Below, piece after piece: positions 1 to 7,527 of a DNA stretch of 12,742 nucleotides. The first letter of the stretch is position 1, and each line of letters starts with the position of its first letter. The stretch is from Verrucomicrobiota bacterium (GTDB lineage Bacteria; Verrucomicrobiota; Verrucomicrobiia; Opitutales; Opitutaceae), in the NCBI GenBank assembly GCA_023430825.1, contig JAEYYL010000083.1:1-12742 (forward strand), in the 5' to 3' direction. The notes under the pieces were generated by a model, which worked only from the letters and a program-made list of their open reading frames with translations, ran no database searches and was not told the DNA's origin. The translations under genes were made by a program, and so were the position numbers.

Positions 1-851
1 GAGAGCATCTGCTGGTTGGCGAGAAACCAGTTGCCGTGATCGTTGCTGAGGTCGTTGGAGCCGTCCTGGAGGAAGATGCGGATCGGCTTGATCGGGGTCT
101 TGCGGATAAGCGTCGGGTAGAGGTCGCCGCCGGGCGTCATGGGCGAGCCGTATTTGGCGGGCCGATACCCGATGCTGACGTAGCTGCCGATCATGCTGAT
201 GACGTTGCGAAACTGGTTCGGAAATTCCCAGGCGGTGGTGAAGGCGCAGATGGCGCCGCTACTGGTGCCGCCGATGGCGCGGGCCTCGGGGTCGTCGGTG
301 ATCTTGTAGGTTTTCTTCAGGAGCGGGATGAACTCGAAGCAGATCATGCGCGCGTAGGCGTCGTTGAGGGCGTCGTATTCGGCCGCGCGGTTGTTGGGGT
401 TGCTCATCCCGAGATCGTCGGGGTATTGGTCGCCGATGTGGCCGGGTGTGATGAAGAGGCCGATGGTGACGGGGATTTCCTTTTTGTGGATGAGGTTGGC
501 GAGGACGTTCTGGATGCGGAGCGAGCCGTTGGGATTCGTGGCGCGCTGGCCGTCGTGAAACACGAGGAGGTTGGCGGGGGAGTCGCCGGTGTATTGGTCG
601 GGGATGAAAATCCAGTAGCGGCGGACGGTGCCGGGGAAATTGCTGCTGCGAAATTCGAAGGGGCCTTCGAGTTTGCCCTGGGGGACGCCCTCCTGCACGA
701 GCGAGTCGGCGGTGAGCGGATACTCGCCGGGTTTGCGTTCGGCGGAAGCGGAGGGCGCGGCGGTTTCGGCGCCGGAGGCGGAGGCGGAGGCGGCGGCGGA
801 GGACAAAACAAACGTGAGGACGGCGAACAGCCGGACGAGGGGGGATTTCAT
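1..851 (-). CDS. Secreted esterase, enterochelin-esterase/esterase D-like (partial, 3' end outside window)
   Basis: Minus-strand frame open from an ATG at 851 to the window edge (283 codons visible). Residues 1 to about 28 form a signal peptide (MKSPLVRLFAVLTFVLSS then an Ala/Ser run), so the product should be exported. The mature part reads as an alpha/beta hydrolase of the putative esterase family (PF00756-like): an early strand with LLVFHDGQ, a nucleophile elbow GGTSSGA with Ser197 in G-x-S-x-G, and a later strand IFLQDGSNDL that can supply the acidic residue. The catalytic His is probably beyond the edge. Relatives hydrolyse ester bonds of siderophores or of acylated and feruloylated polysaccharides; the substrate cannot be told here. 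A GC-rich shadow frame on the plus strand (36-872) was discounted because its protein is low-complexity Gly/Ala/Val. The next gene on this strand, the DUF2959 lipoprotein, lies about 180 bases upstream with a hairpin repeat between, so co-transcription is uncertain. Confidence 0.9.
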   Translation of the reverse strand, partial: MKSPLVRLFAVLTFVLSSAAASASASGAETAAPSASAERKPGEYPLTADSLVQEGVPQGKLEGPFEFRSSNFPGTVRRYWIFIPDQYTGDSPANLLVFHDGQRATNPNGSLRIQNVLANLIHKKEIPVTIGLFITPGHIGDQYPDDLGMSNPNNRAAEYDALNDAYARMICFEFIPLLKKTYKITDDPEARAIGGTSSGAICAFTTAWEFPNQFRNVISMIGSYVSIGYRPAKYGSPMTPGGDLYPTLIRKTPIKPIRIFLQDGSNDLSNDHGNWFLANQQML

Positions 852-950
852 GGGGTGGAAAGCGGCGGCTAGACGCGCGGAGTCACGTGGCGGGTGCGCG
901 CGACGGCGAACAAAATTTGGCCGGGCGGGGGGGCGCCGCGCGGATTGGGT

Positions 951-1010
951 GGAGAACGGACGTCCTCGTCCGTTTCGCGCTGGAACGGACGGGGGCGTCC
1001 GTTCTCCGGG
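951..1010. repeat. Double-hairpin palindromic repeat, copy 1
   Basis: A 60-base element between two minus-strand genes. It contains two adjacent hairpins: the left has stem AACGGACG / CGTCCGTT with loop TCCT, the right has stem GAACGGACG / CGTCCGTTC with loop GGGG. The outer ends GGAGAACGGACG and CGTCCGTTCTCC are also a perfect 12-base inverted repeat, so the whole unit could fold as one long stem or as a cruciform. A related copy lies at 12618-12681. The arrangement is like REP/BIME elements, but the family is not one I can name. Confidence 0.85.
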
Positions 1011-1032
1011 ATGTTGTGCGGCTCCTTCGGGC

Positions 1033-1698
1033 TTACCTCGTGGCCGGGGTGTCCTGCATCGTGCGGATGAATTCCTCGGCTTCGCGGATGGACGCTTCCA
1101 TATCGGCGACGAGGCGCGTGATGTCGGCTTCGAGTTCGCGGTTGGTCGTGGTGAGCGAGGCGAGGGCGCGGGCGTTGAGGTTGTGTTTCAGGAACAGCAC
1201 CTGGTCGCGGAAGGTGGCGAGGACGGGCTCCATGCGGTCGGCGGCGCGGCGCATGACGCGCATGAGTTCCTCGTAGCGATCGCGGGTGCGGTCGAGTTCG
1301 CGTTCGCTTTCGCGGCGGAGGGTGGGGCTGGAGTATTGCTTGAGCTCCTGCCGCCATTCGCGGAAGAGCGCTTCGGCGACGTCCTCGACGGCGGCGAGCC
1401 GATCGCGGACCTCCTGGGCGCGTTGTTCGCTGCGGGTGAACGCGCGGTTGAGCGAATCGTATTTTTTCTGGAGTTCGCCGCCGTCGATGCGGGTGACGGC
1501 GAGAAACTGTTCGAGTGCGCTGGCGAACTGTTCCTTGGCCTGGTTCTGGGCGTCGCGGGTGTCCTCGACGCGATCGACGAGGATCTCGCGCTTGGCGAAG
1601 CCGAATTTCTCCATCGTGTTGTAGTAGGCGGACGAGCAGCCGGCGAGCGGGAGGAGGGCGGCGGCGGCGAGCGCGAAGCTGAGGCGTCGGGCATTCAT
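1033..1698 (-). CDS. DUF2959 family lipoprotein
   Basis: Predicted 221-residue envelope lipoprotein. The chosen ATG at 1698 gives a canonical lipoprotein signal: Arg-Arg n-region, Ala/Leu-rich h-region, then lipobox PLAG-C with Cys21 as the lipidated residue. A longer frame reaches 1803, but its extra N-terminus is Pro/Arg-rich and would bury the signal. After the signal comes SAYYNTMEKFGFAKREIL and a nearly all-helical, charged sequence with strong coiled-coil character (residues about 35-215), typical of DUF2959. The length fits the family. Its function is unknown; a membrane-anchored periplasmic helical protein is all that can be inferred. GAG about 7 bases before the ATG is a weak ribosome-binding site. 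The gene is divergent from the DUF6429 gene, with a 135-base gap between start codons in which no convincing promoter stands out. Confidence 0.88.
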   Translation of the reverse strand: MNARRLSFALAAAALLPLAGCSSAYYNTMEKFGFAKREILVDRVEDTRDAQNQAKEQFASALEQFLAVTRIDGGELQKKYDSLNRAFTRSEQRAQEVRDRLAAVEDVAEALFREWRQELKQYSSPTLRRESERELDRTRDRYEELMRVMRRAADRMEPVLATFRDQVLFLKHNLNARALASLTTTNRELEADITRLVADMEASIREAEEFIRTMQDTPATR

Positions 1699-1833
1699 GG
1701 TGTTCTCGACCGCGAAACGGGGCGCCGGTTGCCTCGGGGAGAGGGAGAGGCGGGTGATCGCGGGCGGGCGAGGCAGGTTGCGGTCGCCGGCCGGGAATTG
1801 CAAGGGCCGTGCCGGAGGTTAGCGTGGGCGATC

Positions 1834-2088
1834 ATGCACTTCGATTATGATACGACGAAGGTGGACGACGCGGTGCTGGCCCTGCTCTGGCTGACGTCGT
1901 TTCGGGAGAAGAAGGACTGGCCGCTGCGCGCGTGGAAAGGGCACGACTGGGACGCGTTGAATCGGTTGAACGAGGGTGGTTACATCAGCGATCCGCGGGG
2001 CCGGGCGAGGTCGGTGATGTTGACCGAGGAAGGGGCGAAGCGGGCCGAGCAGTTGTTCGAGGCGATGTTCGGCAAGGGTGCGGCCTGA
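1834..2088 (+). CDS. DUF6429 family small protein
   Basis: An 84-residue protein beginning MHFDYDTTKVDDAVLALL. The pattern LALLWLTSF near the N-terminus, then RAWKGHDWDALNRLNEGGYI and a C-terminal LTEEGAKRAEQLF, matches DUF6429 as I know it. The segment DALNRLNEGGYISDPRGRARSVMLTEEGA resembles a small winged-helix fold (helix, turn and hairpin wing), so nucleic-acid binding is possible but not shown. A GGAGG lies at 1814-1818, 15 bases before the ATG, longer than ideal spacing. The reading frame is open far upstream (to 628), but that extension is a shadow of the minus-strand lipoprotein and esterase genes. The gene is followed after 111 bases by the 418-residue unknown gene in the same direction, which could be co-transcribed. 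Family function is unknown. Confidence 0.85.
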   Translation: MHFDYDTTKVDDAVLALLWLTSFREKKDWPLRAWKGHDWDALNRLNEGGYISDPRGRARSVMLTEEGAKRAEQLFEAMFGKGAA

Positions 2089-2199
2089 GGCGGCGTGGCG
2101 TGGCCGCCGTTGGGAGGGTCGCGGAACGCCGGTGAGGGGAGGTGCGATGCCGCGATTGGACGTTTGCGCACGGGGCGGACATTTGCACAGTCGCAGCGC

Positions 2200-3456
2200 A
2201 TGGCGTGGCGCATCGACGAGGCGGTGATTCGCGGCGAGATCGACAATCGCGTGCGCGGGCGCGTGACGGGACGGATCTGGTTCGTCGGCAAGGATGCGCC
2301 GGTGGAACTCGATCTGGCGGGTGATGCGTGGCGCGATCTCGCGGGGCGGCGGCTGGAGTTCGTGAACCCGGAGCCGAAGGCGCTCGAGCTGCTGGCGCGG
2401 TTTCCGCTGCGGCAGACGGGCGTGATCGGCGATTGCACGGCGTCGCGAAAAGTGAAGGTGCCGGACATCCCGATGGATCAGATCGGCGAGTATTACGCGG
2501 CGAAGAAGAAGTGGACGTGGCATTGGGGAAACTGCCTTTATCTCGAGTGGTTCAGCACGACCAACGGTCGCGTGGTGATCGAGTCGGTGAGTTACCAGAT
2601 GACGGTCTCGCCGGACATCGCGTGGGAGATGACGGAGGCGGAGGAGGAGCAACAACGTCGCGCGAATGCGGAGGCGATGGGGAGTTTCATGGAACGGCTC
2701 GGGCAGGCGGTGGCGGACTCGCAGGCGCGCGATGACGCGAAGGCAGATGAGGCGGCGCCGGCGAAGGAGGAGATCGACGGGGATGAGAAGAAGAAACCGT
2801 TCACCGAGGAGGACGCCGAGAAAATGGACGCGGAGAACGAGCTGCTGCTCGACCGGATCAACGCGCGGATGGAGCGCGAAGGCGACGCGGCGAATTTCGA
2901 GCAGATTCTCGACGAAGAGTTGGAGCGTCGCCGGCGCGAGCGTGGCGATGCGCCGTTGACGCCGGAGCAGGAGGCGGAACGCGAAGCGCGAATGGAGGAG
3001 TTGCAGCAAGCCGCGGACGAGGCGGCGGCGAATCCCGATCCCGCGTGGAAGGAAGTCTTCGACCGGAAACATCCGGTGGCGGAGCGCGCGGAGACGCTCG
3101 CGGTGCGGCTGATGGATGAGCCGAAGGAACGTGGCTGGGTGACGGAGGACATGGGCGAGGAGCACCCGCTGGTTGACATGGCCGCGGCGGCGATGAAAGC
3201 GGCGGTGAAGTTCGGAGGGTCGCTGAACGGCGATCTGTGGCCGCCGGACGTGCGGTTTTGCGCGAACACGATCGTGCGGTTGAAGAAGGCGAGAGGGTAT
3301 CTGACAGATGCGCTGTGCGGTGCGGAGATTTGCACGCAGCAAGGGCTCGCGGAGCCGGCGTGGATCGCGGAGATGCAGCGCGAGCTGAATGGCCTCGCGC
3401 ACGCATGCGATGCGCTGATCGGGGAATTGCGCGGGCGGTTGACGGGCGGTGGGTGA
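2200..3456 (+). CDS. Conserved-looking hypothetical protein with charged coiled-coil centre
   Basis: Predicted 418-residue soluble protein with no signal peptide or membrane segment. I do not recognise a named domain. The N-terminal part (about 1-160) begins MAWRIDEAVIRGEIDNRVRG, has alternating strand-like segments (GRIWFVG, VELDLAG, LEFVNPEP) and a Trp/Tyr-rich patch around residues 94-115, and looks like a compact beta-rich domain. Residues about 160-300 are very rich in Glu, Lys, Arg and Ala with heptad character, suggesting a long helix or coiled coil. The C-terminal 120 residues contain HPVAERAETLAVRL, DLWPPDVRFCANTIVRL and a helical end, giving a second folded unit. Start: the frame extends to 2095, but the extra residues look non-coding, and ATG 2200 begins the coherent sequence. 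It has no good ribosome-binding site; a strong GGGGAGG precedes an out-of-frame ATG at 2147. Long minus-strand frames over this gene are GC shadows. Confidence 0.82.
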   Translation: MAWRIDEAVIRGEIDNRVRGRVTGRIWFVGKDAPVELDLAGDAWRDLAGRRLEFVNPEPKALELLARFPLRQTGVIGDCTASRKVKVPDIPMDQIGEYYAAKKKWTWHWGNCLYLEWFSTTNGRVVIESVSYQMTVSPDIAWEMTEAEEEQQRRANAEAMGSFMERLGQAVADSQARDDAKADEAAPAKEEIDGDEKKKPFTEEDAEKMDAENELLLDRINARMEREGDAANFEQILDEELERRRRERGDAPLTPEQEAEREARMEELQQAADEAAANPDPAWKEVFDRKHPVAERAETLAVRLMDEPKERGWVTEDMGEEHPLVDMAAAAMKAAVKFGGSLNGDLWPPDVRFCANTIVRLKKARGYLTDALCGAEICTQQGLAEPAWIAEMQRELNGLAHACDALIGELRGRLTGGG

Positions 3457-3915
3457 GAGAGCGCGAAGGGAGCGTCGCGGTCGAAACCGTTTCGCGTCGC
3501 GGTGGGGAATGGCCGCAAAGGGGCGCAGAACGCGCAAAAGCGGACTAACGCCGGCGAGCGATCACGAGCGACTTTACTTGAACTTCTTCCGCTTGGTCGG
3601 GCTCAGGCAGAAGAACTCCCGCGAATGACACGAATTAACGCGGATTTCAGAGAGGCGGAATCAAGCATCGCGGCGGCAAAGCCAGGCCACTGTGGGGAGG
3701 AGAATAATTTCTTCATGCGTAGCCGCGTCCATTGGCGCGATTCGCGGGCAACTGAACGCTCCCGGCTTAGCAGCCCTCCCTCACAATAACAAAATTCCCC
3801 AACAGCGTCTAGCATGGTGTCCCGCAGATATCTTTAGTAATTCGCGACTCCTCGGTTCGCGAGGACGCCTCGGAGAGGCGTCCCTACCGGCGCTGCCGCG
3901 CCGTTTCGCTTGGGT
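3457..3915. other. Intergenic gap with decayed dispersed repeats
   Basis: No convincing gene in about 460 bases between convergent genes. The stretch holds two motifs of the kind that recur as short dispersed repeats in many environmental bacterial genomes: a purine-rich run of loosely repeated units (GCCGCAAAG, GGCGCAGAA, CGCGCAAAAG) at 3512-3540, and ATGACACGAATTAACGCGGA at 3625-3644. Short frames across it translate into repeat-type peptides such as RMTRINADFRE and SALIRVIRGS and should not be called genes. A strong hairpin lies near its right end at 3863-3883. Confidence 0.6.
3863..3883. repeat. Perfect hairpin GGACGCCTC-gga-GAGGCGTCC (repeat or terminator)
   Basis: A 9-bp perfect stem with a 3-base loop, 33 bases past the stop codon of the methyltransferase gene (minus strand). 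It is followed by no clear T-run on either strand. It may act as a transcription terminator or attenuator for the methyltransferase, or be a copy of a short palindromic repeat; the flanking CCCTACC is consistent with a repeat family, but only one copy is in the window. Confidence 0.6.
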
Positions 3916-4545
3916 TCAATCGCGCGTCCAGAGGTCGGATTGCAGGAGTCCGAGTTCGAAGGTGCGGCGGGCGGCGAGGCGAAAGCGGTGCGCGCGGAGC
4001 AACGGGTCGGGCGGCGTCACGCGACGGGCGCGAATGCCGGTGACAGGGCGGAAGAACGCATACATCGCAGCGTGAATCGCCTGAGCGCGCCGGCGGCGCC
4101 AGCCGGCGGTTGGTATGGAAAAGTCGGATACGAGCCATCGCGCCCTCGGCCGGGCGGCGGCGGCGAGCGTCGCGATCACCGCGGCGAGTTCCGCGGGCGG
4201 AAAGCAGTCGAGAAAGAAGGGCGTGGCGATCGCGTCGAACGCGTGCGCGGGCGGTTGCCAGGCGGGCAGCGTCGCGTGGACGAAAGCGAGGCGGGCGGCG
4301 ACGGGAGCGGTGCGACGTTGCGCGTGGGCGAGCATGCGTGCGCTGGCGTCGACGCTGACGATCTCGGCGGCGGGGAAGCGTTGCGCGCAGGCGTGGAGCA
4401 GATGGCCGTGGCCGACGCCGGCGATGAGGATGCGTCTGCAACCGGCGAGCGCGCCGAGATGAGCGACGCGGGCGCGCTGGAGACGCGGACCGGCGAGAAG
4501 CCGCTCCATCCAGGTGTAGTGGGGAGCGAGGGTGTCAAACGACAT
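3916..4545 (-). CDS. Class I SAM-dependent methyltransferase
   Basis: A 209-residue protein starting MSFDTLAPHYTWMERLLAG. The Rossmann-type SAM-binding core is visible: motif I ILIAGVGHGHLL (residues 39-50), the end of strand 2 with VSVDASARML (Asp66, expected to bind the SAM ribose), and a strand-4 segment FDAIATPFFLDCFPPAEL (103-120). A further strand RWLVSDFSIP (136-145) is followed by a C-terminal helical region with MYAFFRPVTGIRARR. The FFLDCF...EL and DF-IP...GW pattern recalls a small methyltransferase group found near envelope or lipid genes in Verrucomicrobiota and relatives, but the substrate is unknown. The length is normal for a single-domain enzyme. No clear Shine-Dalgarno sequence precedes the ATG. 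Directly upstream lies a broken partial copy of the same gene (about 4640-4915), so it sits in a local duplication. Confidence 0.88.
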   Translation of the reverse strand: MSFDTLAPHYTWMERLLAGPRLQRARVAHLGALAGCRRILIAGVGHGHLLHACAQRFPAAEIVSVDASARMLAHAQRRTAPVAARLAFVHATLPAWQPPAHAFDAIATPFFLDCFPPAELAAVIATLAAAARPRARWLVSDFSIPTAGWRRRRAQAIHAAMYAFFRPVTGIRARRVTPPDPLLRAHRFRLAARRTFELGLLQSDLWTRD

Positions 4546-4639
4546 GGAGGCGCGAGGGGGGACGAGAACGAGAGGCCTGCACTATACTCGGTTCCTGATC
4601 TTCGCGAGCGCGCGGACGAGGGTGCGATCCGGCTGAAGG

Positions 4640-4915
4640 GACGGTTTCGTCGTGGCGGGGAGAAATCGAACGAGTCGACCAGGGCGAGGAGGCCGGGCTG
4701 CAGCAGGCGGTCGAGCGGGTGGTGATCGATGCGCGGGCGGATGGACGCGCCGGTGTGTGGACGGCGGAGACGCGATTGACCTGGGCGGACTGGGCCGGCG
4801 TTGCACGGGGGCGAGCATGCGCGCGCTGGCGTCGACGCGGGCGATCTCGGCGCCGGGGAAGCGTCGCGCGCAGGTGGCCAAAGCGATTATTGCATCCGGC
4901 AAGGAGCAGCTCATT
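4640..4915 (-). pseudogene. Decayed partial duplicate of the neighbouring methyltransferase
   Basis: Positions 4810-4873 align without gaps to 4327-4390 of the intact methyltransferase gene with 59 of 64 bases identical. This covers the region encoding RFP(A/G)AEI..VDASARML. Just upstream in gene order (4874-4912) the similarity continues as LAGC...GHL, but about 29 bases are missing relative to the intact copy. That removes SAM motif I and shifts the reading frame. Downstream of MLAPVQRR the similarity fades; a weak match to the RWLVSDFSIP region may be present near 4645-4675 in another frame. No start codon or N-terminal MSFDTLAPHY equivalent remains. The 64-base core is seen directly; the outer limits are approximate. 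Confidence 0.75.
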
Positions 4916-4956
4916 AACGAGCGATGGTTTCACTGTATAGAAATTATCCGGGAGCT

Positions 4957-7527
4957 ATGGTGAGGCGTGCTGGCTTGGAAGAATACGGCGTAGGGAGGGA
5001 TGCAGCGGTTCGCACGGGCCGAATCACGGCTGCTTGCCGTTGGTTGAACGATTGTAGCAAGCGTGCAGCGCGAGGCAGTTTTTACTTCGTCGGGTGGACG
5101 GCGCTGCTCGTCGCCTTTTCAGCCCGGGGCGCGGAATACTGGACGTTGGCGAGCGAATATGTGCCGGGGATGGCCGGGCAGGTGGAGGCTTTTGCGCGGC
5201 ACCGCGACGGAAAAGTGGTTGTGTATGGATCGTTGGTGCGGACGGGGGGATCGCTTGCGAGTGGGACCTATGGCGTGGTCCGGTTGAATGAGGATGGAAC
5301 GCGGGACCCGAGTTTTGCGGTGGCGGCTATTGAGCCGGGTGAATGGATCGAGGATCTTGCGGCTCAGCCCGATGGCGGCACCGTCGCGATCGGAAACTTC
5401 TTTTGGGGAGCTTCTTCCCGCTCCGCCATTCGATTCCGCGCGGATGGAAGCCGCGATCCGGATTTCAAGTTAACCGATTCGCTGTTTAGCGGGCAGGTCT
5501 GGATCGTCGCAGGTTTGGTCACCGACGAAGCGGGCTATTGCTATGCCGTGCCGCGTGACACGCAGGGCAATGCCAAAGCGCTTACGCGTTATACACCGTC
5601 GGGGGAAGTCGATCCAAGCTTTGCGGGTCCGAGCGATATCCTCAGCGGCTTCGGCATCGCTTGCCTGATCCCGGCGCTGGACGGCTCCCTTTTTGTATCC
5701 AGCTGGAACGGCAGGCTGCGCAAGCTTCGACATGATGGTTCGGTGGACCCGAGTTTCACGCTTGATCCTTCAGCCGGCTGGCGGGAGGTATGCGGGCTTT
5801 TTGCGCTGCCGGATCATCGCGTGCTTGTGATCTCGAGGGACAGAGCGGACACGCTGACGGGGAGCGACGGCGAGATTCTTTCCTTTCTGCGGCTCGATCA
5901 AACCGGCACGATCGACTACCGTTATTACAGTGCTTATTATGGCGTCTGGCCGGCGCGCTTCGATCCGCGAAACAACCAAATTGTGGCCGGGGTGTTGTTC
6001 GATCTGCTGCGTGAAAGCGGCGTGGTTAACGCAAGCGTTTCCGGTCGGACGGTTGCGCGAAATACGCGGGGGCAGTTCCACGTCGATTGGAGCGGCCAGG
6101 CGTTGGCTGCCAGCTTCGCCACTTACTCCTTTGGCGACTGGTCCTTTGCGAAGTGGCAGCGAACGGCTCTCAACTCGCCTAGTGTCGATCCGGCGATCAC
6201 GTTTCGCTTGGCCACTTCGTCTTCCCTTGCGCTGCGCACGCCTGGCACGGCGCTCCATCTGTCCGTGGCGCCTGGCGGGCTCTATCCGGTTTCTTACCAA
6301 TGGTTCAAGAATGGGCTGGCTCTCCCAGCCGAAACGGGGCCCACGCTGGAATTTAAGAATCTATCCTCGGCGGACGTCGGAGCGTATCGCATTCGAGTGA
6401 GCAACCGCTATCATAGCGCCACGCGATCTTATCCCTTGCTTTTGGCCGGTAATGGCCTGCCGCCCGTGATCGTGCAAGAGCCGCGCGGGTCGCAGATTCC
6501 TCCCGGCTCCGGCCACGACCTCTCGGCGAGCGTGTATGGCACTCCGGCGCCGAGCCTTCGCTGGCTATTCAATGGAAGACCGAGTCCGATGGCCACGATC
6601 GTGGGTCGGGCTGGGGCCGCGGGGATTCCGACGGTGTTGCGCTTCGTGAATTTTCAACCCGCCGACGCGGGGCTCTACTCGTTGACGGCGGACAACAACG
6701 GGTCCGATGTGCGCGCGTCCGAACCGACCATCATGGGGTTGCGCGGTGCCGCGAAGATCACGGGCCATGCGAGTGAGGTCGGTTCAGATATTCGGCATCC
6801 CGATGGTAACATTTATGATCAGGTTTTGCTGCACGGCGCCGCTGCGGTTCAAGCTGATCCCGGGCAGATCCTGCGGGCATCCTATATCGATCTGAACAAC
6901 GACATCGTGCAGGTAGAGTTTTCCGGCGCCGGAACCTTGAATATCGGTTTTCCTGGTGGTGTCACGGGGCCGGCCCCGGCGAGCAACTATCATCAGGACG
7001 GTGTCGCCTATGTGAAGGGTCACGCCAACTTGATCGTCGTGGATGCCGATGAGACCACCCATCTCTCCGTGTTCAGCGTAGGACGTCTCACCGCGTTGAA
7101 TCCGACTCTGTTTCGCGATGAAGTCGACTACGACGGGGTAGCGGATCTGGGCTATATCGCCATCTCTTCCCCGAGCGGGAGGTTCGGAGGGCTGCGGGCC
7201 GGCAATGCGCACTTTTTCGCCAGCGTGGGATTTGCAGGGTTGTTCTCTCCGGGCATCGAATTCACCAAGCCGATCTTCATTGGAGAGATCGAAGCTTACG
7301 ACAGCGCCGTTCCGTTGTTGGCTTACAGGTCGGCGGCGCAAGTGACGATCACCGGTGGCGACCTGCGGCAACCTAATGGAAGAGGAATTTGGGTCCGGGC
7401 GGATCCGGAACTGCAGTTCACGGCAGGGACCACCTCCCACGGCGAGATGCTGCCGGCGCAGTCTGGCGGTGGCACATTCGAGCGACATGCGTTCGCCGAT
7501 GGAGATGGCGCCGCGCCGTCGTCCTAG
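4957..7527 (+). CDS. Exported delta-60-repeat and Ig-like domain surface protein
   Basis: Predicted 856-residue exported protein; positions count from ATG 4957. Residues about 40-59 (FYFVGWTALLVAFSARGA) form the hydrophobic core and cleavage region of a signal peptide preceded by Arg/Lys. Residues about 60-330 carry delta-60-type repeats, each ending in R-x-DG(T/S)-x-DPSF: VRLNEDGTRDPSF, IRFRADGSRDPDF, TRYTPSGEVDPSF, RKLRHDGSVDPSF, and a degenerate one near 312-325. These usually build a beta-propeller. Two Ig-like domains follow (about 430-495 with YQWFKNG...DVGAYRIRVSN, and 505-590 with LRWLFNG...DAGLYSLTADN). The last 260 residues form another beta-rich domain (ITGHASEVGSDIRH...) that I associate with verrucomicrobial surface proteins. 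Start: ATG 4957 and GTG 4960 follow GGGAG; ATG 4924 and TTG 5044 are alternatives, the TTG giving a more compact signal peptide. The role is unknown, probably adhesion or polymer binding. No C-terminal sorting signal is evident. Confidence 0.87.
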   Translation: MVRRAGLEEYGVGRDAAVRTGRITAACRWLNDCSKRAARGSFYFVGWTALLVAFSARGAEYWTLASEYVPGMAGQVEAFARHRDGKVVVYGSLVRTGGSLASGTYGVVRLNEDGTRDPSFAVAAIEPGEWIEDLAAQPDGGTVAIGNFFWGASSRSAIRFRADGSRDPDFKLTDSLFSGQVWIVAGLVTDEAGYCYAVPRDTQGNAKALTRYTPSGEVDPSFAGPSDILSGFGIACLIPALDGSLFVSSWNGRLRKLRHDGSVDPSFTLDPSAGWREVCGLFALPDHRVLVISRDRADTLTGSDGEILSFLRLDQTGTIDYRYYSAYYGVWPARFDPRNNQIVAGVLFDLLRESGVVNASVSGRTVARNTRGQFHVDWSGQALAASFATYSFGDWSFAKWQRTALNSPSVDPAITFRLATSSSLALRTPGTALHLSVAPGGLYPVSYQWFKNGLALPAETGPTLEFKNLSSADVGAYRIRVSNRYHSATRSYPLLLAGNGLPPVIVQEPRGSQIPPGSGHDLSASVYGTPAPSLRWLFNGRPSPMATIVGRAGAAGIPTVLRFVNFQPADAGLYSLTADNNGSDVRASEPTIMGLRGAAKITGHASEVGSDIRHPDGNIYDQVLLHGAAAVQADPGQILRASYIDLNNDIVQVEFSGAGTLNIGFPGGVTGPAPASNYHQDGVAYVKGHANLIVVDADETTHLSVFSVGRLTALNPTLFRDEVDYDGVADLGYIAISSPSGRFGGLRAGNAHFFASVGFAGLFSPGIEFTKPIFIGEIEAYDSAVPLLAYRSAAQVTITGGDLRQPNGRGIWVRADPELQFTAGTTSHGEMLPAQSGGGTFERHAFADGDGAAPSS

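Noticed and set aside
36..872. 278-codon plus-strand frame opposite the esterase
   Set aside because: Low-complexity Gly/Ala/Val/Glu composition ending in a Gly run; the minus strand encodes a clear esterase with a nucleophile elbow.
1819..3537. 572-codon open frame on the minus strand opposite the DUF6429 and 418-residue genes
   Set aside because: The translation is Arg/Pro/His/Leu-rich with no domain or signal, and it mirrors the codon bias of the plus-strand genes. A GC-rich shadow.
4652..4963. Plus-strand frame upstream of the surface protein
   Set aside because: It lies antisense to the methyltransferase relic, is Arg/Gly-rich and has no features.
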